Position numbers and translations under genes: made by a program. A stretch of 22,927 nt of DNA from an uncultured Muribaculaceae bacterium (GTDB lineage Bacteria; Bacteroidota; Bacteroidia; Bacteroidales; Muribaculaceae), in NCBI GenBank assembly GCA_910583775.1, contig CAJTYD010000053.1, forward strand, positions 1-22,927. The letters run 5' to 3'. Under the pieces are notes generated by a model, which searched no databases, was not told the origin of the DNA, and worked only from the letters and a program-made list of their open reading frames with translations. This document shows positions 1 to 6,773 of the stretch, one piece after another (positions within the stretch are counted from its first letter, which is position 1; every line of letters begins with the position of its first letter).

Positions 1-47
1 ACTGAAAATTAAGTGTTTAACAGCATAAATTTAATTTTTGTCATCTA

Positions 48-440
48 CTAAAATCCGAAATATTTTACCATCCCTTTGATTTCAGACATCAATATAGGAC
101 GACATTCGCTAACCCACACATTGACAATCACCTTTTCAATGTCCTGCAATTTCACGGACAATCTTTCGATCGCCTGCTTTAAAGCTATAAGAACCCTTTT
201 TGATCCTCTGCCTTTGCCGGTGGTAACATAATTTGTATTGGTGGTTGACATGGTACAAATCAAATCGTCAACACCGACATTTATTATACCGTGAGCACGA
301 ACGATTTTTTTAATTTCTTCAATATCTCCAGAAATATGATAGTCATTCCAGTTAATCATATTGTCGATATCGGATGAAATAATCATCTTCAATGCTTCCT
401 CAGTGTCTGTGTATTCATTTAATTTATCAGGAACTTTCAT
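48..440 (-). CDS. Orphan FtsZ C-terminal-domain-like protein
   Basis: A 130-residue protein. From about residue 40 onward it reads like the FtsZ C-terminal domain: IEEIKKIV, then GIINVGVDDL, a TMS-containing strand, a TTGKGRGSKR turn where FtsZ has MGxGxAxGEDRA, a helix with ALKQAIERL, the strand KVIVNVWVS, and a closing EIKGMVKYF helix. FtsZ uses this domain to build the activating interface of the next subunit. The Rossmann GTPase domain and its GGGTGTG loop are absent, and the first ~40 residues match nothing I know. It lies downstream of three AT-rich minus-strand genes, 82 nt after the previous stop, with a 12-bp hairpin in the gap. The ATG start at 440 is the only good one. The fold resemblance is my reading of the sequence and the function is unknown. 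It could interfere with FtsZ or tubulin polymers, or be a repurposed domain. Confidence 0.6.
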   Translation of the reverse strand: MKVPDKLNEYTDTEEALKMIISSDIDNMINWNDYHISGDIEEIKKIVRAHGIINVGVDDLICTMSTTNTNYVTTGKGRGSKRVLIALKQAIERLSVKLQDIEKVIVNVWVSECRPILMSEIKGMVKYFGF

Positions 441-469
441 ATTGCAGACAAGATTTGGCTTATATAACC

Positions 470-500
470 CACCCCTGCGGCTTCCTTGGCCGCAGGGGTG
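470..500. terminator. Perfect 12-bp GC-rich hairpin between two minus-strand genes
   Basis: CACCCCTGCGGC (470-481) and its exact complement (489-500) enclose a 7-nt loop, in an otherwise AT-rich gap between the genes at 522 and 440. No run of T follows on either strand, so it is not a classic intrinsic terminator. It may be an RNA processing or stability hairpin, or a remnant repeat. Confidence 0.45.
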
Positions 501-521
501 AGATTGCGGTAAATCAGATTC

Positions 522-1364
522 TTATATATTGTCTGGGAGCTTTTGCCTGAATCTGTATTTTAGGAAATCGTGATATATGCCTAAGACTTTCTTACCCCGT
601 TTCAGCTCGTCGACAGACATTCCGACCGGCATTTTAGAAGGAATGTTTTCTTCAATATTTTCTATTTCCATATCGGTCAACTCCTCCATATCTTTCAACA
701 GCGAGGATATTGATTCCCAGTCATTATCTTCATCCGTCAAAAGGTCAAAAATATCTCTGTCCAATTCGTCGAATATTAGGCAGAAGAATAAATTCTTGAG
801 TTTCGTCAGGAATGTCACATACGACCACACTGCCGTGGGAGCATAATGACATTCTTTCCGGAGATATTCTGAAAATTCTTTTTTTAGAGGGAGCCTCAAA
901 TCCTTTTTGGAAGCAGCTATTTCGGATGGGCGGCCAAGTCCCATCCTCAGCTTATCAATACGCCATTCATAATAGCGATGATACGCGGAGAATGCACTCA
1001 CCCATTCCTTGAGCGTTTTAGGCTTATAGTTCAACTTCTTGTCTTCAAAGAATTCCTCTGCCGGAAGCCGGGTCATAAGATCAATCAGATCTTTAAGATA
1101 GTTGGAAACCGTTTCAAGATTCTTAAGACAGATTTCCGGTTGCCTCTGATATCCACGAAATGCCTGGGCGAGAAGTTCGAATATGGTATATTCACTATTA
1201 AAGACATGTTCAAAAGCACTTCGAATGCGGGAGACATATACTTTTGCAGTCTGTTCGGGCATACCTTCTTCATCGACACACCACATCTTAAAATGCACTG
1301 TATCATAAGGTACTTCTTTTTCTCCCGCTCCCGGAAAATCAGGATATTTCTTTGGTCTTGCCAT
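522..1364 (-). CDS. Hypothetical protein with two tandem integrase-core-binding-like domains
   Basis: About 280 residues, starting MARPKKYPDF. I do not recognise a named family. Two halves look related. Each has an F...(W/Y) opening, a T/P-A-x-x-x-(Y/S)-Y-V type helix, an IF(E/D)LL segment, an LK helix and a closing Y-H-x-(F/Y)...(W/Y)R helix. The first spans roughly residues 25-140 and the second 160-272. The pattern resembles the SAM-like core-binding domain of tyrosine recombinases, but no catalytic R, H-x-x-R or Y box follows. Start choice: the frame is open to a GTG at 1388, but a TATCTTTG -7 element covers 1388-1395, so the transcript should begin inside that extension. ATG at 1364 or 1370 is therefore preferred. 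A DNA-binding role is inference. The gene has the AT-rich composition of its neighbours. Confidence 0.6.
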   Translation of the reverse strand: MARPKKYPDFPGAGEKEVPYDTVHFKMWCVDEEGMPEQTAKVYVSRIRSAFEHVFNSEYTIFELLAQAFRGYQRQPEICLKNLETVSNYLKDLIDLMTRLPAEEFFEDKKLNYKPKTLKEWVSAFSAYHRYYEWRIDKLRMGLGRPSEIAASKKDLRLPLKKEFSEYLRKECHYAPTAVWSYVTFLTKLKNLFFCLIFDELDRDIFDLLTDEDNDWESISSLLKDMEELTDMEIENIEENIPSKMPVGMSVDELKRGKKVLGIYHDFLKYRFRQKLPDNI

Positions 1365-1387
1365 AATCATAAATTGTTTTGATGCCA

Positions 1388-1418
1388 CAAAGATAGGACT
1401 AATTACCGAGATGATAAA
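1388..1418 (-). promoter_or_regulatory. Bacteroidetes-type promoter for the gene at 522-1364
   Basis: On the minus strand, TTTA (1415-1418), 19 nt, then TATCTTTG (1388-1395), which fits TAnnTTTG exactly. The predicted start near 1383 leaves a 13-20 nt leader before the ATGs at 1370 and 1364 and excludes the GTG at 1388. Confidence 0.5.
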
Positions 1419-1494
1419 TTAAGAACTGGACAAGATTGATCTCCACTCTGTTATAATCAAATAAGCATACGGAGAGACCTAATCCGTCAATGCC

Positions 1495-2001
1495 TCACTG
1501 CTTTTTGCTTTCATATAAGCCGACTATAAAATCGGCCACCGGGTTCCATAACCTTATGTTGCCCAAAGAGTCTTCTTCAAACACTTTTGCATGATTATTG
1601 GATCCAAAGTTCTTCATCTGCACATAGTTTGAATAGAAAGGATCAGCATGGTCCCTTTCAAATTCTTTTTGCAGTTCATCCCGTTTTATCGAGATCTCGT
1701 TGTTTTTACTCATTGTTATAAAGAGCTGAAGAATCTGGCTGTTGATCTGATGAGTTTTTTCGAGCCAATTCGGGACCCTGCGCTCAACCTTGGCAACTTC
1801 CTCTGTAATCAATGCTTTTTCCTGCTCTTCCTCTTCCTTCAGATACTCTTCTAAAGATGGGATTTCATTATTGTTCGCCATGTTTTGATTATTGAATTTA
1901 TCCTCTTTATCTTGACTCATGAATTTGAGAAGTTTAGTCAGTTGTTCTTGGTTAAGTCCCTCAGTACTATCTAATAATGACCAATTGCTGTCTTTCTCCA
2001 T
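1495..2001 (-). CDS. Hypothetical acidic protein
   Basis: 168 residues with no signal peptide or membrane segment, so probably cytoplasmic. I do not recognise it. The N-terminal ~60 residues are rich in Q, N, D and K with no obvious fold. Residues ~48-75 form a strongly acidic helix (EEYLKEEEEQEK) likely to be coiled coil. The C-terminal half looks globular, with a K-R-D-E-L helix, a DPFYSNYVQMKNFG stretch and a closing strand-helix pair, LWNPVADFIVGLYES. It sits between the nuclease-like gene (192 nt upstream) and the tandem-domain gene (about 130 nt downstream), all on one strand. It could be a partner of the nuclease-like protein, but only its position suggests that. A real gene is supported by its length, consistent coding strand and plausible ATG start. 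Confidence 0.55.
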   Translation of the reverse strand: MEKDSNWSLLDSTEGLNQEQLTKLLKFMSQDKEDKFNNQNMANNNEIPSLEEYLKEEEEQEKALITEEVAKVERRVPNWLEKTHQINSQILQLFITMSKNNEISIKRDELQKEFERDHADPFYSNYVQMKNFGSNNHAKVFEEDSLGNIRLWNPVADFIVGLYESKKQ

Positions 2002-2193
2002 ATTATTTCATTTTTATTAACGGTCAGGGTGAATCCTTTGCCGAATCAGAAATCGGGTTAGTGTGCCTTTATCCAAGGCTCCTGAAGTCTGAGATTTTCA
2101 TAAACCGGGTAATGTGACTCACCTGACGATTAGATTGTGAATCAGTTGATAATCTCAATACTATTAAGTTATAATGTCCTTTTGAATGTCTTT

Positions 2194-3513
2194 TCAGTCT
2201 TCTGATAAAGAGCTGACTTTTTCAACTCTAATTTCAGGATATGCATTTGATAACTTCGACAAGAAATCTGCAAATCTTGTGGTCGTCCACTGATTTGATA
2301 AGTAATAATTCTGGTTAATGAGCTTATCCCATTTTTTGTCGAATCTTGGATCTATTGACTTCCTTTTTTTATCCTCATAGTCCTTTGTGTCGATCATTGG
2401 CATTATCTCTTTGGGCAAAAGGGAATTTATCTCTTCAACCTCGATTTTCTTGTCGAGAAGATATTCCACAATGCGTTTTGCTATGATCTTCATACGCTCA
2501 TTCTTATGACACACTCCATTCGGCAATGTCAAATTATATAGGGAGTATTTCTTGCCTATTGAATCGATGCTTTGAATAACAGATGTTATACGTTCTATTG
2601 TCTCTCCATCATCCGTTTCCTGACAGATTGCCATGGCGGCAAGTTTAAATAGAGGAAGGTTGGTATCCCAGAAAGTTTGTAACCTTTCGATGTCTTCTTT
2701 ATCGTATGCCATAATTCTGACGTTATTGTTTTTATCCATATATGGTTTGATTAAATTTTTCCTATATTCTTCCACAAACAGCTCTCTCCGTTTATTGGCT
2801 TCAGTTGGGATTTGAATGCTATCCGGAATCACGACATAATCATATAGGTCTTGATATGAGATCCTTATGAAACGGTCGCAAATACACGAAGAGTCAATGT
2901 CGCCATTATTCCATGAGGGAGATAAGAAGAAAAATAACTGGATCTCATTTTTCTTAGGTTCATATTTGGTTTTTCTTGGGCAGGGCATGAATTCTTCTCC
3001 ATGCCTGCTGCATTTCAGCTCTTTGTTGGAAAAATACGTGTAATAGATAAAAGTCTGGTGATCATGATCAAGGGAATCGACCTTATTTTCAATGATTATT
3101 TTGAGGGGAACAACATTTTTTTCGAATTTTAATTCGCAGGAAATAACGATGTCGGCATATCCTGTTCTTTTTCTTTTGTTGGTCTTTACTTCGCATATAT
3201 ATTCACGTTTAACCTCAATTCCGGATACGGTGCAGCTTTTCAGTTTCTCAAAGTCCGAAATTAATTTCTTATACTCGATCTTTGACATATCAGATTTAAT
3301 CATTGCCAGCCCGATCATCCGTTTTATTGAGCTTGAATCCCATGTATGTTGCTTAAAGAACCACTCAAGGAAATTGCTATGGACTGTTTCGCTGTGCGCT
3401 TTACCGATTATATCAAAAAATGTCTCTGATAAATACTCTTTGATCAGAGCTGTATTTCCAGTATCATTGTAAAACCGGTCAAGTCGTGCCTGTATGTCTT
3501 GCTCTTTTTCCAT
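2194..3513 (-). CDS. PD-(D/E)XK nuclease superfamily protein (PDDEXK_4-like)
   Basis: 439 residues. The N-terminal region has HSETVHSNFLEWFF (about residues 40-53), typical of the PDDEXK_4 type, where an E/H-S-x-F-L-x-W-(L/F) motif opens the nuclease fold. The catalytic core follows: D121 in GYADIVI, then IIIENKV giving E142-x-K144, and a helix with QTFIYY (153-158). These residues fit the metal-dependent PD-(D/E)XK active site. The C-terminal ~250 residues are not recognised; they include two cysteines in an SSCICDRF stretch and a long charged helical tail. There is no signal peptide. Proteins of this class often occur in restriction or anti-phage loci, and the AT-rich surroundings suit an acquired segment, but that role is inference. 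A GTTGAAC palindrome at 3584-3601 lies about 70 nt before the ATG and may be an operator. Confidence 0.75.
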   Translation of the reverse strand: MEKEQDIQARLDRFYNDTGNTALIKEYLSETFFDIIGKAHSETVHSNFLEWFFKQHTWDSSSIKRMIGLAMIKSDMSKIEYKKLISDFEKLKSCTVSGIEVKREYICEVKTNKRKRTGYADIVISCELKFEKNVVPLKIIIENKVDSLDHDHQTFIYYTYFSNKELKCSRHGEEFMPCPRKTKYEPKKNEIQLFFFLSPSWNNGDIDSSCICDRFIRISYQDLYDYVVIPDSIQIPTEANKRRELFVEEYRKNLIKPYMDKNNNVRIMAYDKEDIERLQTFWDTNLPLFKLAAMAICQETDDGETIERITSVIQSIDSIGKKYSLYNLTLPNGVCHKNERMKIIAKRIVEYLLDKKIEVEEINSLLPKEIMPMIDTKDYEDKKRKSIDPRFDKKWDKLINQNYYLSNQWTTTRFADFLSKLSNAYPEIRVEKVSSLSED

Positions 3514-3583
3514 TGTATAGTTAATTAAATGGCTGTTTAGTAAAGATTAAATTGGAGTGAATGAAAATCATAATTCCGAGTAG

Positions 3584-3601
3584 GTTGAACCGATGTTCAA
3601 C
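3584..3601. promoter_or_regulatory. Short palindrome upstream of the nuclease-like gene
   Basis: GTTGAAC, CGAT, GTTCAAC forms a perfect 7-bp inverted repeat with a 4-nt spacer. It lies 71-88 nt before the start codon of the minus-strand gene at 3513. It could be an operator; I cannot name a regulator. Confidence 0.3.
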
Positions 3602-3707
3602 GTTGTAAAGTTAATTAAAATAGTTTTAACCCCCAATCCTTTTTTATTTAAGACCGTGACAAAGTGAATTTTCTCAGTTTTAATTGCGAATCCCCATTAG
3701 TAATATT

Positions 3708-3895
3708 ATAAGTAGCTAAGAAATATTAAACGATATATGTATTTATTTTATCTTGAACTATAAAACTTGATCTTTTGGGTCGCTTTTGGCTTGTCGTTCA
3801 GTCGCATATATTAATATGCTCCTTCGCTCCGCACCAAAATCGCCTCAAAAAATCTCTTCGTTTTATATGTTCATTAATTTATCTTAGCTACTTAT
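3708..3895. repeat. 188-bp long interrupted palindrome (MITE-like)
   Basis: Perfect 14-bp terminal arms, ATAAGTAGCTAAGA at 3708-3721 and its complement at 3882-3895. Further in, a 21-bp arm at 3769-3789 pairs with 3834-3854 at 17 of 21 positions. At the centre is a 6-bp hairpin, GCATAT-ATTA-ATATGC (3804-3819). The middle is more GC-rich than the flanks. The architecture fits a non-coding miniature inverted-repeat element or a long hairpin RNA. I see no protein in it and no clear target duplication. Confidence 0.55.
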
Positions 3896-4074
3896 TGAAT
3901 ATATTGAAGAAGATATATTAATGCCAGGATTATACGATATAATATATAAGAAAGTATAGAATAAATAAAAAATATATATAAAAAGTGGGTATAGGATATA
4001 ATAAAAGATATAATAAAAGCGTTAATATATAAAAAAGTATATAATAAATTAGGACAACATATAAAAAAGAAAAT
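3896..4074. repeat. AT-rich tract with direct repeats before the AlbA regulator
   Basis: Almost pure A/T. A 26-bp unit at 3941-3966 recurs at 4024-4049 with 24 of 26 bases identical. Between them a 12-bp unit GATATAATAAAA is tandemly repeated (3995-4006, 4007-4018). The tract ends at the ATG of the regulator gene, so it holds that gene's promoter and perhaps binding sites. No clear TAnnTTTG element was found. Confidence 0.5.
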
Positions 4075-5685
4075 ATGAAAAGGGGAGAAACATTCAGCCT
4101 CGAGGCGCTGACGACATACAAAGAGGGAGCGAGACTTGAAGCAAAGTCGGCACGCGGAGGGCTGCCGAACTCGCTGTGGGAGACATACTCCGCTTTCGCC
4201 AACAGCGACGGCGGCGTGATCGTGCTTGGTGTAAACGAGAAGGAAAGAGACCGGCTCGTGGTGGAAGGGCTCGCCGATGTGCGCAAGACGCTCAAAGACT
4301 TCTGGAACATGATCAACAACCGTCAGAAGGTGAGCAGCAATATTCTTACAGATTCAATGGTGACGCCGGAAACTATCGATGGTAAAGATATTCTTGTGAT
4401 CAAAGTTCCGCGGGCCGAACGCACGTCGCGCCCCGTATACATAGGCACAGATCCGCGGACCGGTACTTATCGCCGCAACTTTGAAGGAGACTATCACTGC
4501 ACGCTCGAAGAGGTTTCGCTGATGATTCGCGACTCATCGCTCGTGACAGACGACAACAGACTTCTTACGGATCTTGACGTGTCGGTGTTCTGCCCCGAAA
4601 CAATCAAGTCTTACCGAAACATTTTCAAGCTCATTCGGCAGAACCACCTATGGAACAACGAAGACGACGCGATGTTCCTGCGCAGAATCGGAGCGGTGCG
4701 CGAAGACAAGGATACAGGAAAGTTTCATCCTACCGCCGCCGGGCTCCTTATGTTCGGATATGAATACGAGATTACGGCAATTTTCCCGAACTATTTCCTC
4801 GACTATCAGGAAAACCGCACCAACGGCATCTATGCCCGCTGGACCGACAGAATCACCTCCCAGTCGGGAGACTGGAGCGGCAACGTGTTCGACTTCATCC
4901 TCAAAGTCATTCCCAAGCTGCAGGCAGATCTCAAGGTGCCTTTCATGTTCAAGGGAAACTACCGCGATGAAGATACCCCGCTGCACAAGAGCGTGCGCGA
5001 GGCTACGGTCAACATGCTCGCCAACGCCGACTTCTACGGGCGCCGCGGCGTCGTGGTGCAGAAAAGCGCCGAAGGATTCAAGTTCGCCAACCCGGGAAGC
5101 ATGCGCGTTTCGCTCGACGAGGTTTTGCAGGACAGCGCCTCTGATCCCCGCAACGGTGTGATGATGAAGATGCTGGCCATGGTGGAATATGGCGAGCGCG
5201 CCGGAAGCGGCCTCCAGGGCATCTTCAAGACCTGGCGTAGCGTTTATCACTGCGACCCGAAGCTCGAAGTGTCGACATCCGGAGGTGTCGACCGCACGAC
5301 GCTTACCCTCGGATTCGGAGGGAAACAGCCCGATATTACGGCCATGAAGCAACTTTATGCATATCCCGTGGAGGAAGACTGGCAGGTAAGTATGGTTAAC
5401 GACAGTCTGCCGGAAGTCGCTTACGGAAGATCCCCCGAGCCTGTCGAGTCGCGAAAGAGGGAGGATGTTGACTGGAAGGAAAGAATTGGTGAAATGAAAT
5501 CAAACAAGGACAAAGTATTGTATGTCCTTTCCCTAAATCCATCGATGAATCTTGAGGCGGTTGCTGAAACGATCGGAATGTCAAGAATCGGAGTGCAGAA
5601 GATTGTCGGCAAGCTAAAGGAAGAGGGCATCCTTTACCGCGAGGGCTCGAACAAATCCGGCAGATGGGTCGTCAGGGATGACTAA
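4075..5685 (+). CDS. Schlafen/AlbA_2-domain transcriptional regulator with GHKL-like and wHTH domains
   Basis: 536 residues. An AlbA_2 domain spans about residues 8-155: EGARLEAKSA with conserved E22, then FANSDGGVIVLGV (41-53), the family's glycine-rich loop, and a TYRRNFEGDY segment. The centre resembles the HATPase_c_4-type ATP-binding region, with REATVNMLANADFYGRRG at 308-325, FANPGSMRV as the first glycine box and GERAGSGLQGI as the second. A winged helix closes the protein (about 474-536), with the recognition helix near MSRIGVQKIVGKL. These proteins are usually annotated as ATP-dependent or DNA-binding regulators; the precise targets here are unknown. GC content rises sharply at its start compared with the DNA to the left. 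It converges with the beta-lactamase gene, with only 21 nt between stops. Confidence 0.85.
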   Translation: MKRGETFSLEALTTYKEGARLEAKSARGGLPNSLWETYSAFANSDGGVIVLGVNEKERDRLVVEGLADVRKTLKDFWNMINNRQKVSSNILTDSMVTPETIDGKDILVIKVPRAERTSRPVYIGTDPRTGTYRRNFEGDYHCTLEEVSLMIRDSSLVTDDNRLLTDLDVSVFCPETIKSYRNIFKLIRQNHLWNNEDDAMFLRRIGAVREDKDTGKFHPTAAGLLMFGYEYEITAIFPNYFLDYQENRTNGIYARWTDRITSQSGDWSGNVFDFILKVIPKLQADLKVPFMFKGNYRDEDTPLHKSVREATVNMLANADFYGRRGVVVQKSAEGFKFANPGSMRVSLDEVLQDSASDPRNGVMMKMLAMVEYGERAGSGLQGIFKTWRSVYHCDPKLEVSTSGGVDRTTLTLGFGGKQPDITAMKQLYAYPVEEDWQVSMVNDSLPEVAYGRSPEPVESRKREDVDWKERIGEMKSNKDKVLYVLSLNPSMNLEAVAETIGMSRIGVQKIVGKLKEEGILYREGSNKSGRWVVRDD

Positions 5686-5706
5686 TTTGAATTTCCGGGA
5701 TGCGGT

Positions 5707-6765
5707 TTATTCCGAATCTTTCATCTTTTTAACGGAGATTATCGTGTGGTAGTGCTTTGATCCTCTTTTATGGTTCGGGTAAATACATTTGATCGCGGAA
5801 TAAACGTCAGTGGATATTTTTGCTATGGCATCCGACGCTTCTTCCTCTGTGCCTTTGAAATCTTTCACGAAGACAGCCAGGACATAATATCGGTTCCCCG
5901 GCAATTCAATGAACGCCACGTCATTGTGGGCTGTCAATATGCCGTCGGGGCGCCGGAATCCTGAGCCTGTCTTGTGAGCGACCTTTATATCCTTTTCTTC
6001 AGCGAACGGAGCCGCGATGCGGTCGGCGCCGGTTTTGCATTCCAGAAGAGTCTGCTTAATGAAGTCTCGGCTTCTCTGACTCATAATACGGTTGAGTGTG
6101 TCGGTGAGCACTCTGTTTATGAGAAACGCGGCTCCGATCGGCGAGGTGGTATTTTCATAGCAGAGCCGGTGGTCTTTCCACATTTCGGCTTCCGTCACCG
6201 AGAGCTTGAAATATTTGTGGAAAATTATCCTGGCTATCGAGTCTCTGACTTCCGATACCGGCTGAACATTTTCGAAAAGATAATTGCTCGCGTTGTTGTC
6301 GCTTTGCGCGAGAGCATATCTTAGAAGATCGCGATAAGTAATCTTGATGTCGCCTGTCGGATAGTCCTTAAGCATGGGAGACCATGTGTCGGGATTGAGC
6401 GATTCCCGGGGGATCGTCACTACAGCATAGAGCGACTTCCCTTTGATGTCAAAATCATGACAGAGGGAAATGGCCTGATGGAGCTTGATGACGCTCATCA
6501 TGGGATATTTGTTTTCATTGTTTGCTGTAATGATGTCGTTGGCATCTGTTATTACGGCTATGCCGATCTCTCCGTCATAGAGTCGGGTTATTCCCTGCAA
6601 TGAATCCTGAAGAAGTGCTATTATCTCGTGTGGTGTTGGTTCCTTGGGAAGACGCGGCTCATGGGATTTTTCTCTGGAACTTATGCATGATGCAAGCAGC
6701 ATTAGGGCAAAAGTCAGGCAAGCTCCGGCGAGCCCGGCGGCATGGTGTGTTTTAAAGGGTTTCAT
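5707..6765 (-). CDS. Class A beta-lactamase, lipoprotein (CfxA/CepA-like)
   Basis: 352 residues. The serine beta-lactamase motifs are all present: S91-V-I-K94 (nucleophile serine and lysine), S155-D-N157, and K265-T-G267 in AHKTGSG. E194 is the likely omega-loop glutamate. The stretches FENVQPVSEVRDS, CYENTTSP, LECKTGADRIAAP and AVFVKDFKG are close to what I recall of CfxA and related Bacteroidetes enzymes of subclass A2. It should hydrolyse beta-lactams, probably cephalosporins. The signal sequence ends LLASC, so C27 should be lipidated and the enzyme anchored in a membrane facing the periplasm. A basic tail of about 20 residues follows the last helix. It starts 8 nt after the GH2 stop, so the two are probably co-transcribed. 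Substrate range cannot be read from the sequence. Confidence 0.9.
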   Translation of the reverse strand: MKPFKTHHAAGLAGACLTFALMLLASCISSREKSHEPRLPKEPTPHEIIALLQDSLQGITRLYDGEIGIAVITDANDIITANNENKYPMMSVIKLHQAISLCHDFDIKGKSLYAVVTIPRESLNPDTWSPMLKDYPTGDIKITYRDLLRYALAQSDNNASNYLFENVQPVSEVRDSIARIIFHKYFKLSVTEAEMWKDHRLCYENTTSPIGAAFLINRVLTDTLNRIMSQRSRDFIKQTLLECKTGADRIAAPFAEEKDIKVAHKTGSGFRRPDGILTAHNDVAFIELPGNRYYVLAVFVKDFKGTEEEASDAIAKISTDVYSAIKCIYPNHKRGSKHYHTIISVKKMKDSE

Positions 6766-6773
6766 TTTATTTT

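Noticed and set aside
1365..1388. GTG-initiated N-terminal extension of the 522-1364 gene
   Set aside because: A TATCTTTG -7 element covers 1388-1395, so the GTG would lie at or before the transcription start; ATGs at 1370 and 1364 follow at once.
3941..4049. CRISPR-like array
   Set aside because: Only two copies of the long unit, nearly pure A/T, with no regular spacer pattern and no cas genes.
3930..4319. Minus-strand frame giving a very hydrophobic 129-residue protein
   Set aside because: Its hydrophobic half is a translation of the AT-rich repeat tract (Y, I, L, F only) and the rest is the complement of the AlbA domain coding sequence.
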